Shown here: positions 19,271 through 28,979 of the stretch, piece by piece
Numbering within the stretch: the stretch's first letter is position 1
How the letters are laid out: each line of letters starts with the position of its first letter
Source of the DNA: Pedobacter sp. W3I1
Lineage (GTDB): Bacteria; Bacteroidota; Bacteroidia; Sphingobacteriales; Sphingobacteriaceae
Length of the DNA: 64,000 nt
Reading direction: 5' to 3'
NCBI RefSeq assembly: GCF_030816015.1
Contig: NZ_JAUSXN010000001.1
Coordinates: forward strand, 4,278,001-4,342,000
Position numbers and translations under genes: made by a program
Notes under the pieces: model-generated
Told to the model about the DNA's origin: nothing
Databases searched by the model: none
Seen by the model: only the letters and a program-made list of their open reading frames with translations

Positions 19271-20710
19271 TTAATATCCTGGGTTTTGAGTTAATTTGGG
19301 ATTTAACTGGATTTCCCTGGTGGGTATAGGATATAATGCTAATGTTGGCACTACATTTCCAATTAAGCCGTTTGCCGATACATAATTGGTTTTATGGGCC
19401 TGCATTACATTGACCATTATCCCCCATCTGATCAAATCGAACCATCTCTCCCCTTCAAAGCAAAGCTCTACCCTTCTTTCATGCTGGATAGCTGTTCTTG
19501 CATCAGCCTGTGATAGTCCAGATTTAGCAGTTAGATTAGAGCGTGTACGGACCAGGTTTAGTTGCGTAAGTGCCTGAGGGGTTTTACCATTTTCATTTAA
19601 GGCTTCGGCATATAATAAAACAATATCGCTGTAGCGTAAAACCGGCCAGTCGTTATCTCCTTCACTATTGGCACCAACGGTCTGATATACAAACTTTTTA
19701 GCATAATAATACACCAAAGTCCCTGCACTATATACGCCAATTGCCGTATTTAGGCGATTGTCCCCTGCTTCAAAAGTATCATATAAATCTTTTGTCCCGC
19801 TGTTGTTACTGTTACCGGTTACAGCAGTAATGGTTGTGCCCGATGGTTGCGGCACAAAGCTACGGGCAAATGTATTTCCCTCACCAAAACCACCTCCAAG
19901 ATATTGAACGGAGAAAATAATATCTCTGTTATTATCTTTTCCCAATCCGAAAATCTGATCATAAGGCAATAATGTACCTGCAGTTGCAGCCACGGTTGCT
20001 AAAATGGTTTCGGCTTCGGTAAATTTATTTTGAAACATATAAACTTTACCAAGCAGTCCATTAGCTGCAATACTCGTTGCACGGCCAATATCAGCACCTG
20101 TATAGCTTGCAGGTAATACGGCAGCGGCCTCAGCCAGGTCTTTTTCTATCTGGGCATAAACCGCAGCAGCACTTACCCTGTTGTATGAATAAGCCTGTTG
20201 CTCTGAGGTAATCTCATTTAATACCAACGGAACCCCGCCGAACATCCTAACTAAATTAAAATACATTAAAGCACGAAGAAACTTTGCCTGTCCAATGTAG
20301 CCATTACGGTTAGCAGTAGTCATTGGTGGTGTAGCAACGTGGTCAAGCACAATATTGGCATAAGCAATGGTAGCGTAAAATCTGGCCCATGCATTCTGTA
20401 AATTGGTAGAATTGGCAGTCCAGGTGAGCTTATCCTGCTCACCGTAAAGCACTTCGCTTTCGCCATAAGTTTGGGCATTATCTGAAGGGAGTTCGCCAAA
20501 GCCATATTGCTCATTATAAATAGGACGCAAACTGCTATATGCACCGGTAAGCGCCGATTTTATATCTATCTCTGTAGCATAAAAAGTATTTACAGGAACA
20601 ATTCCCTTTGGTGTTAATTCTACAAAAGACTTTTTGCAGGAAGTAATAACCATGCTTAAAGTAAGCAAGGATATACAGCATATGATGATTTTATAAATTT
20701 TCATGATCAT
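19271..20710 (-). CDS. SusD/RagB family nutrient-binding lipoprotein
   Basis: A 479-residue SusD of normal length. Signal peptide ends MVITSC, so Cys25 is the lipidated residue, followed by KKSFVELTPKG. It carries the TPR-like helices (AKFLRALMYFNLVRMFGGVPLV) and the C-terminal RRVELCFEGERWFDLIRWG and LYPIPTREIQLNP motifs that mark the family. It is the second gene of a minus-strand operon behind the STN-susC (14-base gap) and should work with that receptor at the cell surface. The upstream fecR and sigma genes suggest that the pair is induced by its own substrate. Confidence 0.96.
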   Translation of the reverse strand: MIMKIYKIIICCISLLTLSMVITSCKKSFVELTPKGIVPVNTFYATEIDIKSALTGAYSSLRPIYNEQYGFGELPSDNAQTYGESEVLYGEQDKLTWTANSTNLQNAWARFYATIAYANIVLDHVATPPMTTANRNGYIGQAKFLRALMYFNLVRMFGGVPLVLNEITSEQQAYSYNRVSAAAVYAQIEKDLAEAAAVLPASYTGADIGRATSIAANGLLGKVYMFQNKFTEAETILATVAATAGTLLPYDQIFGLGKDNNRDIIFSVQYLGGGFGEGNTFARSFVPQPSGTTITAVTGNSNNSGTKDLYDTFEAGDNRLNTAIGVYSAGTLVYYYAKKFVYQTVGANSEGDNDWPVLRYSDIVLLYAEALNENGKTPQALTQLNLVRTRSNLTAKSGLSQADARTAIQHERRVELCFEGERWFDLIRWGIMVNVMQAHKTNYVSANGLIGNVVPTLALYPIPTREIQLNPKLTQNPGY

Positions 20711-20724
20711 TTTTATTAATGCGG

Positions 20725-23700
20725 TTAAAAGCCAAAATTGATACCTAAAATAAAAGTGCGTGCAGTAGGGTATGTACCTTGATCTACTCCAGGTGTTGTA
20801 GGATCTCCTCCCATAATGTTCGCCTCGGGATTGTAACCAGAATATTTAGTTATCAGAAATGGGTTTTGAGCAGTTACATATAACCTTGCAGACTGGATAG
20901 ATAGTTTGCGCAGTAAATTATCACTAAGCCTGTAACCCAAGGTAATGTTTCTAACACGTAAGTATGAACCGTTTTCGACAGCTAAATTGGTCAATGCAGG
21001 CCCGGGCAATGCTCCTGTAGCTATAGGACTGGCATAAAGCACGTCCCTATCAGGAAATGCAGGATCATAATAATTATTAAAATATTTAGCCAATGAGTTC
21101 TGGTTGTGATTACCCGTAATGGTTTGCCTGTTGTTACCATTAATAATATTCACGCCTTGCACACCCTGAACTAAAATACTCAGGTCGAAGTTTTTATACT
21201 GAAAACTATTGGTCAACCCATACGTAAAGTCCGGTAATCCATGCCCTAATTTAGTCACATCGTTAGCATCAACCTTCCCATCTCCATTCTGATCTTTGAT
21301 AATTGGATCTCCAATATTATTACCTGAGGTAGCTTTTGCATGATTGGCCAGATCGCTGGCATTTCTAAATACACCTATAATCTCATATCCATACATATAA
21401 CCTAATGGATCGCCAACTTTTACCTGGTATACATTATTCCATCCGTTAATTGCCCTAACTGCTGGTAATGCACTCGGACCTCCTAAATCCAACACTTTGG
21501 TTTTGTAAGTCGAGAAATTGGCATTTGCATTCCAGGTTACAGCTCCAAGTTTAAAGTTGGTATTGGCCGTAAACTCAAAACCTTTATTTTGAAGTTTACC
21601 TAAGTTAGCCTGGTAAGTTGAGTTGTAAACACTCGATTGCAATGACGATGTATAACCAATGGCTAAGGGCAAAGCTTTGTTAAGCAGCATTCCGTTAGAG
21701 TTACGGATAAAATAATCGAAAGTTAAAACGATTCTATTTTGCAACAGGCCAATGTCAGTTCCAAGACTGGTTTGGTCGTTCTTCTCCCAGGTTAAATCGG
21801 GATTAGCAAAGCCTGCTTGCTGTGTACCAAAAAGTCTGGTATTGCCTGATGCATAATTTGTATTTAAATTAATCTGATTAACATAAGTAAAACTGCCAAT
21901 ATTGGCATTACCTGTACGGCCATAACCTCCTCTAAGTTTAAATTCGTTGATACCTATTTTTAATAAAGCTTCTTTTAGAAATGGTTCTTCAGCAAGCCTC
22001 CAACCAAGTGAAAAAGATGGGAAAACGGCAAATTTATTATTTGAACCAAAACGCGATGAACCATCCTGACGTACAGCGGCGGTGAACAAGTATTTTTTAT
22101 TGTAATCGTAGGTAAACCTACCAGCATAAGAAACGAAAGTATTGGCATCAAAACGCTCGGTACCAACGGTGTTAGGCGAGGCCAAAGGGCTCTGAACCGA
22201 GGTGGTGATAAATGTTCCAGGCAAACCTGCAGTGTAATTGATCTGCGACTCATATTTTTGAGCAGAAAACAGCCCTAATATGTTAATATGGTGTTTTCCA
22301 AGTTGCTTATCATATGTAGCTGTATTTTCCCATACCCAGTCGAAACTATTGCGGACATTGTCCGAAGCAAAAATACCTGCCAATTGAGGGCTTGCTCCTG
22401 ATGCTGTAGGTGCTGAGCTATAAGCCATAGTACCTGGAATATAACCATGAACCTGCTCATTTTCCAAAGTTGCGCCAATGTAGGTTTTTAGTTTTAAACC
22501 TGCTATTGGTGTATATTCTAAAAACGCGTTACTTAAAGTTCTGAAAGCTCTCGATCGGTTAATAGACTGGCTAAGTATCCCCACAGGATTATAAAAGTTG
22601 GATGCCGAGAATACAGCAGTTGGAGAAAGATTATAGTTTAATTCTCTGTCGTAAGGTTGTGCAAAATCACCATTCGCTCTATATACTGGCACGATAGGCT
22701 GAAACGTTAAAGCCTGGTTAAGCGGACTTGGTAAGTTTAAATCGGCAAGTAATCCTGGTACGCCAATAATAAAATCGTTCGGATTTGCTCCGGCACCACT
22801 CGCCTGGCCCGATGATGGCTGCCTATACTGTTCTGAAAATGACGGAGAAACTGAAAATCCAAATTTCACATTTTTAACAATGTCTGCATCCAGATTTAAA
22901 CGGGTATTGTACCTTGTATATTCAGTACCAATTAAAACGCCTTTTTGTTTAAAAACACCTGCTGATGCGCTAAAGCGAACTTTTTCGCTACCACCAGAAG
23001 CATTAAACTCAAAACTTCTGATCGGTGCTGTCCTGAAAATTTCTTTTTGCCAGTCTACATCAGGAAGTGCTGAAATATCGCCATCCAAAATAGCCGGATA
23101 CTGTAAATTTTTAATCCGGCTTAAGGCTTTTACCTGTTGTACATATTGATCTTTACTTAAAACATCAATATACTTGTTTACTTCCTGTATACCAGAATAG
23201 GCTGAAACCGAAAATACCGTTTTTCCTGCCTTACCTCTTTTGGTTGTAACCAAAACAACACCATTGGCAGCCCTAGAGCCGTAAATGGCTGCCGATGCTG
23301 CATCTTTCAGTACCTCAATCGATTCGATATCGCTGGGATTGATCAGGTTAAAATTTGCAGCAGTCTCCAGTGGATAACCATCTACCACATATAATGGATC
23401 ATTAGATGAGCTTAGCGAACTTACCCCACGTACCCTTATAGTCGGTGCTGCACCTGGTTTGCCGCCCTGATCAGATTGCACCTGTACACCTGCGGCCAAT
23501 CCTGCCAATGCTTCTCCTGGCGTACTTACGGGCTGGTTGCCAATATTTTTTCCTTCTACTTTGGTAATTGAAGAGGTAACGGTTGTACGCGACTGCGAGC
23601 CATAACCCACTACGACCACATCACCAAGTGATTGTGGCGTATCGGCCATAGTCACATTGATCATCGTTCTTTCCCCTACCTTTATTTCCTGGCTCACCAT

Positions 23701-24255
23701 CCCAATAAAAGAAAACACCAATACGGCTTTTTCATCAGCCACTTTAATGGAGTAGTTCCCGTTATTATCAGAAACGACTCCGGTCTTGGTGCCCTTTACC
23801 AGCACACTAACCCCAGGCAAACCGATCCCTTTGGCATCAGTGATCATACCTGTTACTACAATCACCTGCACAGGAGGTTTCATGACCAGAACCTTTTTTT
23901 TGATTACGATGGTCGAATTATCACCGAATATCATTTCAACGGCCTCACCGGAAAAACAGGCTTCTAAAACCTTCTGAAGCGGTGTATTTTTAAACCGGAT
24001 GGTAACCGGAGCCGAACCACTAACGATATTTGCATCGCAGATAAAGTTATACCCTGTCTGCTTGGTCAATTGGCTCAGGACTTCCCTCAAAGGGGTATCC
24101 TTAACATTTATGCTTACCTGCTGGGCAAAACTCCCGGCACTGACCTGTAAAAAGGCGACCATTATTAAAATGACAGTAAGTCTCATAACTCGAAGGATTT
24201 TTTGCGTATTGCAAGAGATATCCCCGCACTTAAGTGCAGTAAAAATTTTATACAT
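20725..24255 (-). CDS. SusC/RagA TonB-dependent receptor with N-terminal STN signalling domain
   Basis: An 1176-residue outer-membrane receptor. After a signal peptide ending SAGSFAQ (about residue 45) come an STN domain (about 50-115; VKDTPLREVLSQLTKQTGYNF), a carboxypeptidase-D-regulatory-like domain (about 130-215; VTGMITDAKGIGLPGVSV), the plug (about 225-340; STPGEALAGLAAGVQV, DPLYVVDGYPL, KDAASAAIYGSRAANGV) and the 22-strand barrel ending FILGINFGF. The STN domain passes the ligand signal to FecR, which then frees the ECF sigma factor. Both regulator genes lie just upstream, which fits a self-regulated transport system. The first 22 residues before MRLTVIL are polar; the true start may be that later Met. 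Confidence 0.96.
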   Translation of the reverse strand: MYKIFTALKCGDISCNTQKILRVMRLTVILIMVAFLQVSAGSFAQQVSINVKDTPLREVLSQLTKQTGYNFICDANIVSGSAPVTIRFKNTPLQKVLEACFSGEAVEMIFGDNSTIVIKKKVLVMKPPVQVIVVTGMITDAKGIGLPGVSVLVKGTKTGVVSDNNGNYSIKVADEKAVLVFSFIGMVSQEIKVGERTMINVTMADTPQSLGDVVVVGYGSQSRTTVTSSITKVEGKNIGNQPVSTPGEALAGLAAGVQVQSDQGGKPGAAPTIRVRGVSSLSSSNDPLYVVDGYPLETAANFNLINPSDIESIEVLKDAASAAIYGSRAANGVVLVTTKRGKAGKTVFSVSAYSGIQEVNKYIDVLSKDQYVQQVKALSRIKNLQYPAILDGDISALPDVDWQKEIFRTAPIRSFEFNASGGSEKVRFSASAGVFKQKGVLIGTEYTRYNTRLNLDADIVKNVKFGFSVSPSFSEQYRQPSSGQASGAGANPNDFIIGVPGLLADLNLPSPLNQALTFQPIVPVYRANGDFAQPYDRELNYNLSPTAVFSASNFYNPVGILSQSINRSRAFRTLSNAFLEYTPIAGLKLKTYIGATLENEQVHGYIPGTMAYSSAPTASGASPQLAGIFASDNVRNSFDWVWENTATYDKQLGKHHINILGLFSAQKYESQINYTAGLPGTFITTSVQSPLASPNTVGTERFDANTFVSYAGRFTYDYNKKYLFTAAVRQDGSSRFGSNNKFAVFPSFSLGWRLAEEPFLKEALLKIGINEFKLRGGYGRTGNANIGSFTYVNQINLNTNYASGNTRLFGTQQAGFANPDLTWEKNDQTSLGTDIGLLQNRIVLTFDYFIRNSNGMLLNKALPLAIGYTSSLQSSVYNSTYQANLGKLQNKGFEFTANTNFKLGAVTWNANANFSTYKTKVLDLGGPSALPAVRAINGWNNVYQVKVGDPLGYMYGYEIIGVFRNASDLANHAKATSGNNIGDPIIKDQNGDGKVDANDVTKLGHGLPDFTYGLTNSFQYKNFDLSILVQGVQGVNIINGNNRQTITGNHNQNSLAKYFNNYYDPAFPDRDVLYASPIATGALPGPALTNLAVENGSYLRVRNITLGYRLSDNLLRKLSIQSARLYVTAQNPFLITKYSGYNPEANIMGGDPTTPGVDQGTYPTARTFILGINFGF

Positions 24256-24372
24256 TTGGTTAGGATTAAATAGTTGTTGTTTGGATGATTGTTCTGACCC
24301 ACTGTTAGCTATAAGCTAATCAATTCCGGGAGTGGTCTCAAGCACTTCCGGTTTTTGGATTTTTTTAGGTAT

Positions 24373-25530
24373 TTATTTAACTATAACTGTGATCCTCCTT
24401 CCTTCAATTACAAACCGAACTTTATCTGTTAACTCAATATTTTTTAGCAGGCTTTTAAGTCCTTTAGAACGGGAATAATTACCATCGAAGTTAACTCCGG
24501 ATACATCGCCTTTATATTCAACATCTACATCGTACCATCTTGATATCTTTTTCATGATCGAGCTGATATTTTCATTATTGAAAATAAACATATCATTTTT
24601 CCAGGCCATCACCTCTTCCAGGTCTGCGGGTACAACCTTTAAGTTATTCTGTAGATTATTAATTGCCATTTGGCCAGGTTTAATCAATGTGGATGATTTT
24701 TTGTAATTGATTTTTACAGCCCCTTCCAATAAAGTGGTCATGATGTTCTTATCCTCAGCAAAGGCGGTAATATTGAAATGCGTTCCCAATACTTCAACCT
24801 CCTGTTTGCCCTCAACATCCACCTTAAACGGCATTTCTTTGTTCTTGGCTACTTCAAAATAGGCCTCACCCGTAAGTAATACCTTGCGTTCCCTTCCTGT
24901 AAAGGCTGTTGGAAAACTTAATGAGGAAGCAGAATTCAACCACACCCGTGTTCCATCAGGCAGGGTTATGTCGTATTTTCCTCCCTTAGGGATTGTAATC
25001 TTATTCAGTACATTATTCAGGCTTTTGCCTGTGGCAGATACAACCAGACCGTTACCGGATTTTGAAATATGAGTATTTCCGTCCTTACTGATGATCCCAT
25101 CACCGGTACCGTCAAGCTTGATACGCTCCCCATTTGACAAGGTAAGTACCGCATTTGTAGAACCTGGTAAAATGTCTTTGTTCCTGATGGTCTCTTTTTT
25201 GACAAGGACCGTATTTTCTTTGCGTTTTGCCGATCTAAAAAGATCCGTTCCAAAATAGATAAAGAGTAAAACCGATGCTGCAATTGCAGCTGCAATCTGC
25301 CATTTCAAGCGCCTGATACGCAACGGGCTTTTTACCGGCGATTCTCCGTTGATGCTGTTTTGGATCCTTGCCTTTAATATTTCTCCCAGGCGTTTCTCCT
25401 CTTCCTCTGATAGTGAAAGGCCAGACAGCCCCTGGGCATCCTGATAAGCGGAAAGTATATGTTCTTCCTCGAGCGTACACGCTCCCCTCAGATATTTCTC
25501 ACAGAGAGAAAGATATTCATTTTCGGTCAT
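24373..25530 (-). CDS. FecR-family anti-sigma factor
   Basis: A 385-residue inner-membrane protein. Residues 1-78 are the cytoplasmic part expected to hold the sigma factor (LCEKYLRGACTLEEE), 80-97 is the single membrane helix (WQIAAAIAASVLLFIYFG), about 170-280 is the periplasmic FecR domain (ITLPDGTRVWLNSASSLSFP, GEAYFEVAKN, VLGTHFNI) and about 315-385 a DUF4974-like C-terminal domain (NISSIMKKISRWYDVDVEY). It receives the signal from the STN domain of the neighbouring SusC. It lies between that susC and the divergent sigma gene. Confidence 0.95.
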   Translation of the reverse strand: MTENEYLSLCEKYLRGACTLEEEHILSAYQDAQGLSGLSLSEEEEKRLGEILKARIQNSINGESPVKSPLRIRRLKWQIAAAIAASVLLFIYFGTDLFRSAKRKENTVLVKKETIRNKDILPGSTNAVLTLSNGERIKLDGTGDGIISKDGNTHISKSGNGLVVSATGKSLNNVLNKITIPKGGKYDITLPDGTRVWLNSASSLSFPTAFTGRERKVLLTGEAYFEVAKNKEMPFKVDVEGKQEVEVLGTHFNITAFAEDKNIMTTLLEGAVKINYKKSSTLIKPGQMAINNLQNNLKVVPADLEEVMAWKNDMFIFNNENISSIMKKISRWYDVDVEYKGDVSGVNFDGNYSRSKGLKSLLKNIELTDKVRFVIEGRRITVIVK

Positions 25531-25709
25531 TACAGGGCGACTTGGGTTTAAATTTGGTCCTTTACTATATAGACACAGATTTTAATCCGCACACACATAA
25601 AAATTTTAAAAAAATAAACTTTCTAAAAAAAACAGTTCTACATTGCCAGGCACAGGGTCTATGCATTTTTTATTTCGATTTTTAATCATAGCTTTATTTC
25701 AAACAAACT

Positions 25710-26306
25710 ATGCCAGCGAGTAATTATACCGATTCCGAATTATTACAGCGTATACTTTTAGATGATGAAAAAGCGTTCAACACTCTGTTTGACCGCCATT
25801 GGTCTAAGGTTTATGCCGTATGCTTTAAATATGTTAAAGATGAGGAAGCTGCGTTGGAGATCACCCATGATATATTCCTGAACATCTGGAACAAACGGGG
25901 ACAGTTGAACATAAGTTCTTTTAAGAATTATGTACTCACCAGCGCAAGTTATCGGGGCATCAGGAGGAAACAGCAGCTCAATGCCGTACCAATAAACTAT
26001 GTAGAGGATTACAGTCAGGGCGAGCATTCCTTTTTACTGAATGAGCTTTCAGCAACTAACACTGGTGAAGAAAAGATCAGCGCGGAAGAATTTGATACAA
26101 AGGTTATGCACATGCTCGCTGAACTCCCAAAAAGATGCCGGGAGATCTACCTGTTGAGCAGGAAGGAAAACCTGAGTATTACTGAAATCTCCCTGAAACT
26201 GAATATCTCCAAACGGACAGTTGAGAACCAGCTCACTGCTGCATTAAAACACCTGAGGCAATGCCTTAAATATTCAGGGATCCTGTTGATCCTGATGCAG
26301 AAATAA
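25710..26306 (+). CDS. ECF RNA polymerase sigma factor (FecI-like, sigma-70 family)
   Basis: A 198-residue ECF sigma factor. Residues about 8-75 are region 2 (DDEKAFNTLFDRHWSKVYAV, ALEITHDIFLNIWNKR), and about 130-185 region 4 with the HTH (LPKRCREIYLLSRKENLSITEISLKLNISKRTVENQL). It should direct polymerase to the susC/susD promoter when released by the FecR protein. It is transcribed away from fecR across a 180-base gap; in most such loci the sigma gene comes first on the same strand. The 26307-26393 gap holds no clear terminator. Confidence 0.95.
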   Translation: MPASNYTDSELLQRILLDDEKAFNTLFDRHWSKVYAVCFKYVKDEEAALEITHDIFLNIWNKRGQLNISSFKNYVLTSASYRGIRRKQQLNAVPINYVEDYSQGEHSFLLNELSATNTGEEKISAEEFDTKVMHMLAELPKRCREIYLLSRKENLSITEISLKLNISKRTVENQLTAALKHLRQCLKYSGILLILMQK

Positions 26307-26393
26307 CGTTGCAATATTAATAGTATGAAATTCTGTCAGACTGATTCATCATTCCATTATCAAAAACTTCCCTGATCTGCGGGCACGGCAAGA

Positions 26394-26774
26394 TTATTTT
26401 ATATTCCCGCCCGCCAGTTCACCCTGCTCAATAGCAACATAATTGCCCCATGCCGTGATCGCCTCTAAAACTGGAATAGTTGTTTTACCAAAATCAGTTA
26501 GGTTATAAACCACTTTTATGGGTGGTTTTTTCCCATATACCTTTCTCGACACCAAACCATCGTTTTCCAATTGCTTTAGTTGCAGGCTTAATGTCATTTC
26601 GGTAATCGATGGCATTTCCCTGCGAAGTTCGCTATATCTTTTTTCCCTGTCCTTCAAATGGTAAAGAATAACTGCTTTCCACTTTCCCCCTACTAGTCCC
26701 ATTGCAAGGCTGACGGTACAAGGATATTTTTCCCCTTTATGTTTGATATAATCTCCAAGACATTCTGTTTTCAT
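26394..26774 (-). CDS. HxlR-family winged-helix transcriptional regulator
   Basis: A 126-residue HxlR protein. It has the family order: Cys near the N-terminus, CTVSLAMGLVGGKWKAVILYHL, RYSELRREMPSITEMTLSLQLKQLENDGLV as the winged helix, and VVYNLTDFGKTTIPVLEAI at the end. HxlR regulators sense electrophiles, quinones or redox change, often through that Cys. It is divergent from the NmrA-type oxidoreductase gene over about 110 bases, the classic arrangement for a regulator and its target; regulation of that gene is inference from position. Confidence 0.93.
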   Translation of the reverse strand: MKTECLGDYIKHKGEKYPCTVSLAMGLVGGKWKAVILYHLKDREKRYSELRREMPSITEMTLSLQLKQLENDGLVSRKVYGKKPPIKVVYNLTDFGKTTIPVLEAITAWGNYVAIEQGELAGGNIK

Positions 26775-26886
26775 CTTCTTTTTTTCAACCTATCTGTTAG
26801 GATAGTTATTGCGAATGCAATATACTAAATATAGTTTTGCAACTATAATAATGATAGTTACATATCCACCTAAAATTTCTAAAAAA

Positions 26887-27864
26887 ATGGCAGCGAATTT
26901 AAATACAAATGAGGCAGTTACACCAAAAGATAAACCACTGATTACTATTGTAGGCATTCTGGGAAAGCAGGGAAAAAGTGCTGCGAACACGCTGTTACAG
27001 AGCGGGCGTTATCGTATACGCGGCATTACCCGCCGCATTGATTCACCAGAGGCCTTAAGTCTGGTGGGGCAAGGAATTGAACTTGTGAAATTGCCGCTGG
27101 ACGTGGGGTATAAAAAAGACTTTGTGGAAGCATTCCGCGGATCGCAATGTATTTTCTTGATGACTCCCAATATCGAACCCCACTTAAGTCACGAGTTCGA
27201 GCTGGGGAAGCAGTTAGCTGATGCAGCGGTCGAAGCAGGCGTTCAGCAGATCATTTTCAGCAGCCTGGAAAACGTGGATGAGATTACGGAAGGAAAAAAA
27301 TTTGCTCCTCATTTTACAGACAAGGCCAAAATTGAGCAATATATCTGCACCTTACCCATTGCCAGTTCGTTTATCTATATGGCTTTTTTCTACACCAACC
27401 TATTGGAGTTTTATACACCTAAAGTAATAGATGATACACTTGTTTTCCCAATATACCTACCACAGCACTTCCGGGCGCCGTTCGTCGACCCGCTTACCGC
27501 AACCGGGCCGGCTATCCTGGAGATTCTTTCTCATCCGGATTTGTACGCAGGTAAATCATTACCGGTAATCGGCGATATCATCTCTCCTCAGGAAATGGTT
27601 GAAGCTTTTACAAGGGTTACTGGTAAGAAAGCCGTTTACAGTTCTGCTTTCTTACCGGAGGATTTCCTTTATCATTTCCCTGAACTAGGCGCAAATGACC
27701 TTTTATTCCGGGAAATCCTGGGCATGGCAGAATATGCTGTGGATTACGGCTATTTCAGCCAAGGGCGTGACCTGCTTTGGAGCCGCCGGATAAACCCGAA
27801 CAGCCTGACCTGGGAACAGTTCCTACGCACTACCGGTTGGCAAGGACAAAAACTTTCATATTGA
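26887..27864 (+). CDS. NmrA-like NAD(P)-binding oxidoreductase/regulator
   Basis: From the ATG at 26887 the protein has 325 residues; a longer frame opens at 26809 but its extra 26 residues (MRMQYTKYSFATIIM) are unlike the family. The N-terminus is a Rossmann dinucleotide fold with ITIVGILGKQGKSAANTLLQSG, then RIRGITRR as the cofactor-specificity loop, and IFLMTPNIEPH. The family (NmrA/HSCARG) binds NAD(P) and either senses redox state or reduces quinone-like compounds. No Tyr-x-x-x-Lys pair of classical SDRs is visible. It lies divergent from the HxlR gene, its likely regulator. The 27865-28078 gap contains nothing notable. Confidence 0.85.
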   Translation: MAANLNTNEAVTPKDKPLITIVGILGKQGKSAANTLLQSGRYRIRGITRRIDSPEALSLVGQGIELVKLPLDVGYKKDFVEAFRGSQCIFLMTPNIEPHLSHEFELGKQLADAAVEAGVQQIIFSSLENVDEITEGKKFAPHFTDKAKIEQYICTLPIASSFIYMAFFYTNLLEFYTPKVIDDTLVFPIYLPQHFRAPFVDPLTATGPAILEILSHPDLYAGKSLPVIGDIISPQEMVEAFTRVTGKKAVYSSAFLPEDFLYHFPELGANDLLFREILGMAEYAVDYGYFSQGRDLLWSRRINPNSLTWEQFLRTTGWQGQKLSY

Positions 27865-28078
27865 GCATGTAATATAGGTTCCGCTGGTTACTTACCACAA
27901 TCGGTACTTATATTGTTGCTACTTAAATGCTTCTCGGTCTTCGACTGGATTCGTATCCCTGACTTTCATGAATAAAAAAACACTACAATCAGTAATTTGT
28001 TTCCTTTTTTGTAGTGGAATGTTTCTGGCACCCGTTTTAACTGGTTATACCTTTGCCTTATCATTAAAATAAAGAACA

Positions 28079-28918
28079 ATGAAAGAGAATAAAGTTTGGT
28101 TAATAACCGGTGCTGGCAGCGGAATAGGCTTACAAATTGCCAAGGCGGCTCTTGCCGAAGGCCATAAAGTTGTTGCAACAGGCAGAGATGCGAATAAAGT
28201 ATCAAATGCATTAGATAATGCTACCGGTAACTTATTGGTGGTTAAAATGGATGTAACTAATCCGGATGAAATTAATACTGGCGTACATTCAGCAATTGAG
28301 AAATTCGGAGCAATTGATATACTGGTTAACAATGCGGGTAACTTCTATGCAGGCTTTTTTGAAGAGTTAAGCCAAAACCAGGTGGAACGTCAGATAGCTA
28401 CCAATCTATTTGGACCTATGAATATAACAAGAGCCGTTTTACCCTTTATGAGAAAAAATAAATCGGGGCATATCATATCCATTTCCTCTACTGCTGCACT
28501 GGTTGGTTATGAACTATGTTCAGCCTATGCTGCATCCAAGTTTGGGTTAGAAGGTTGGATGGAATCTTTACAACTGGAAGTAGCACCATTTGGGATAAAT
28601 ACTACCATTGTAGAACCTGGCTTTTTTAGAACCAGCTTATTGGAACCATCCTCCACAATATGGTCAGAACTTCAGCTTGAAGACTATGCTGAACGCATCG
28701 CAGCACTAAGACCTTTTTGGGAAAGTATGAACGGAACACAAGGCGGTGATCCTGCAAAGTTAGCAGCGGCATTGCTTAAAATTACGAGCGAAAGCACACC
28801 TCCTAAACGTTGGATGGCAGGTGCAGATAGCATTGCGGAAGCAGAAAGAAAAGCGAAAGAATTATTGGAACAAGCTAACGCTTATCGTGAGTTATCTTCA
28901 TCTCTTTCGTATCAATAA
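28079..28918 (+). CDS. Short-chain dehydrogenase/reductase (SDR)
   Basis: A 279-residue classical SDR. The cofactor motif TGAGSGIG is at 10-17, VVATGRDANK follows as the NADP-preferring loop, NNAG is at 84-87, the catalytic Ser is near 137 (SISST) and the Tyr-x-x-x-Lys pair is Tyr150/Lys154 (YAASK). The substrate is not predictable. It runs in the same direction as the AraC-family gene 61 bases downstream, whose promoter is separate, so the AraC protein may control this gene or the neighbourhood. Confidence 0.94.
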   Translation: MKENKVWLITGAGSGIGLQIAKAALAEGHKVVATGRDANKVSNALDNATGNLLVVKMDVTNPDEINTGVHSAIEKFGAIDILVNNAGNFYAGFFEELSQNQVERQIATNLFGPMNITRAVLPFMRKNKSGHIISISSTAALVGYELCSAYAASKFGLEGWMESLQLEVAPFGINTTIVEPGFFRTSLLEPSSTIWSELQLEDYAERIAALRPFWESMNGTQGGDPAKLAAALLKITSESTPPKRWMAGADSIAEAERKAKELLEQANAYRELSSSLSYQ

Positions 28919-28967
28919 TGGCGCTACCGGGAAGGCCGCTCATCAATAATTTCAAATAAAAATTGCC

Positions 28968-28975
28968 TAATTTTG
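28968..28975 (+). promoter_or_regulatory. Bacteroidota-type -7 element directly before the AraC start
   Basis: TAATTTTG fits the Bacteroidota -7 consensus TAnnTTTG exactly and ends only 4 bases before the ATG at 28980. Transcription would then begin at or next to the start codon, giving a leaderless or nearly leaderless mRNA. No good -33 TTG at standard spacing is obvious. Confidence 0.4.
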
Positions 28976-28979
28976 TAAG

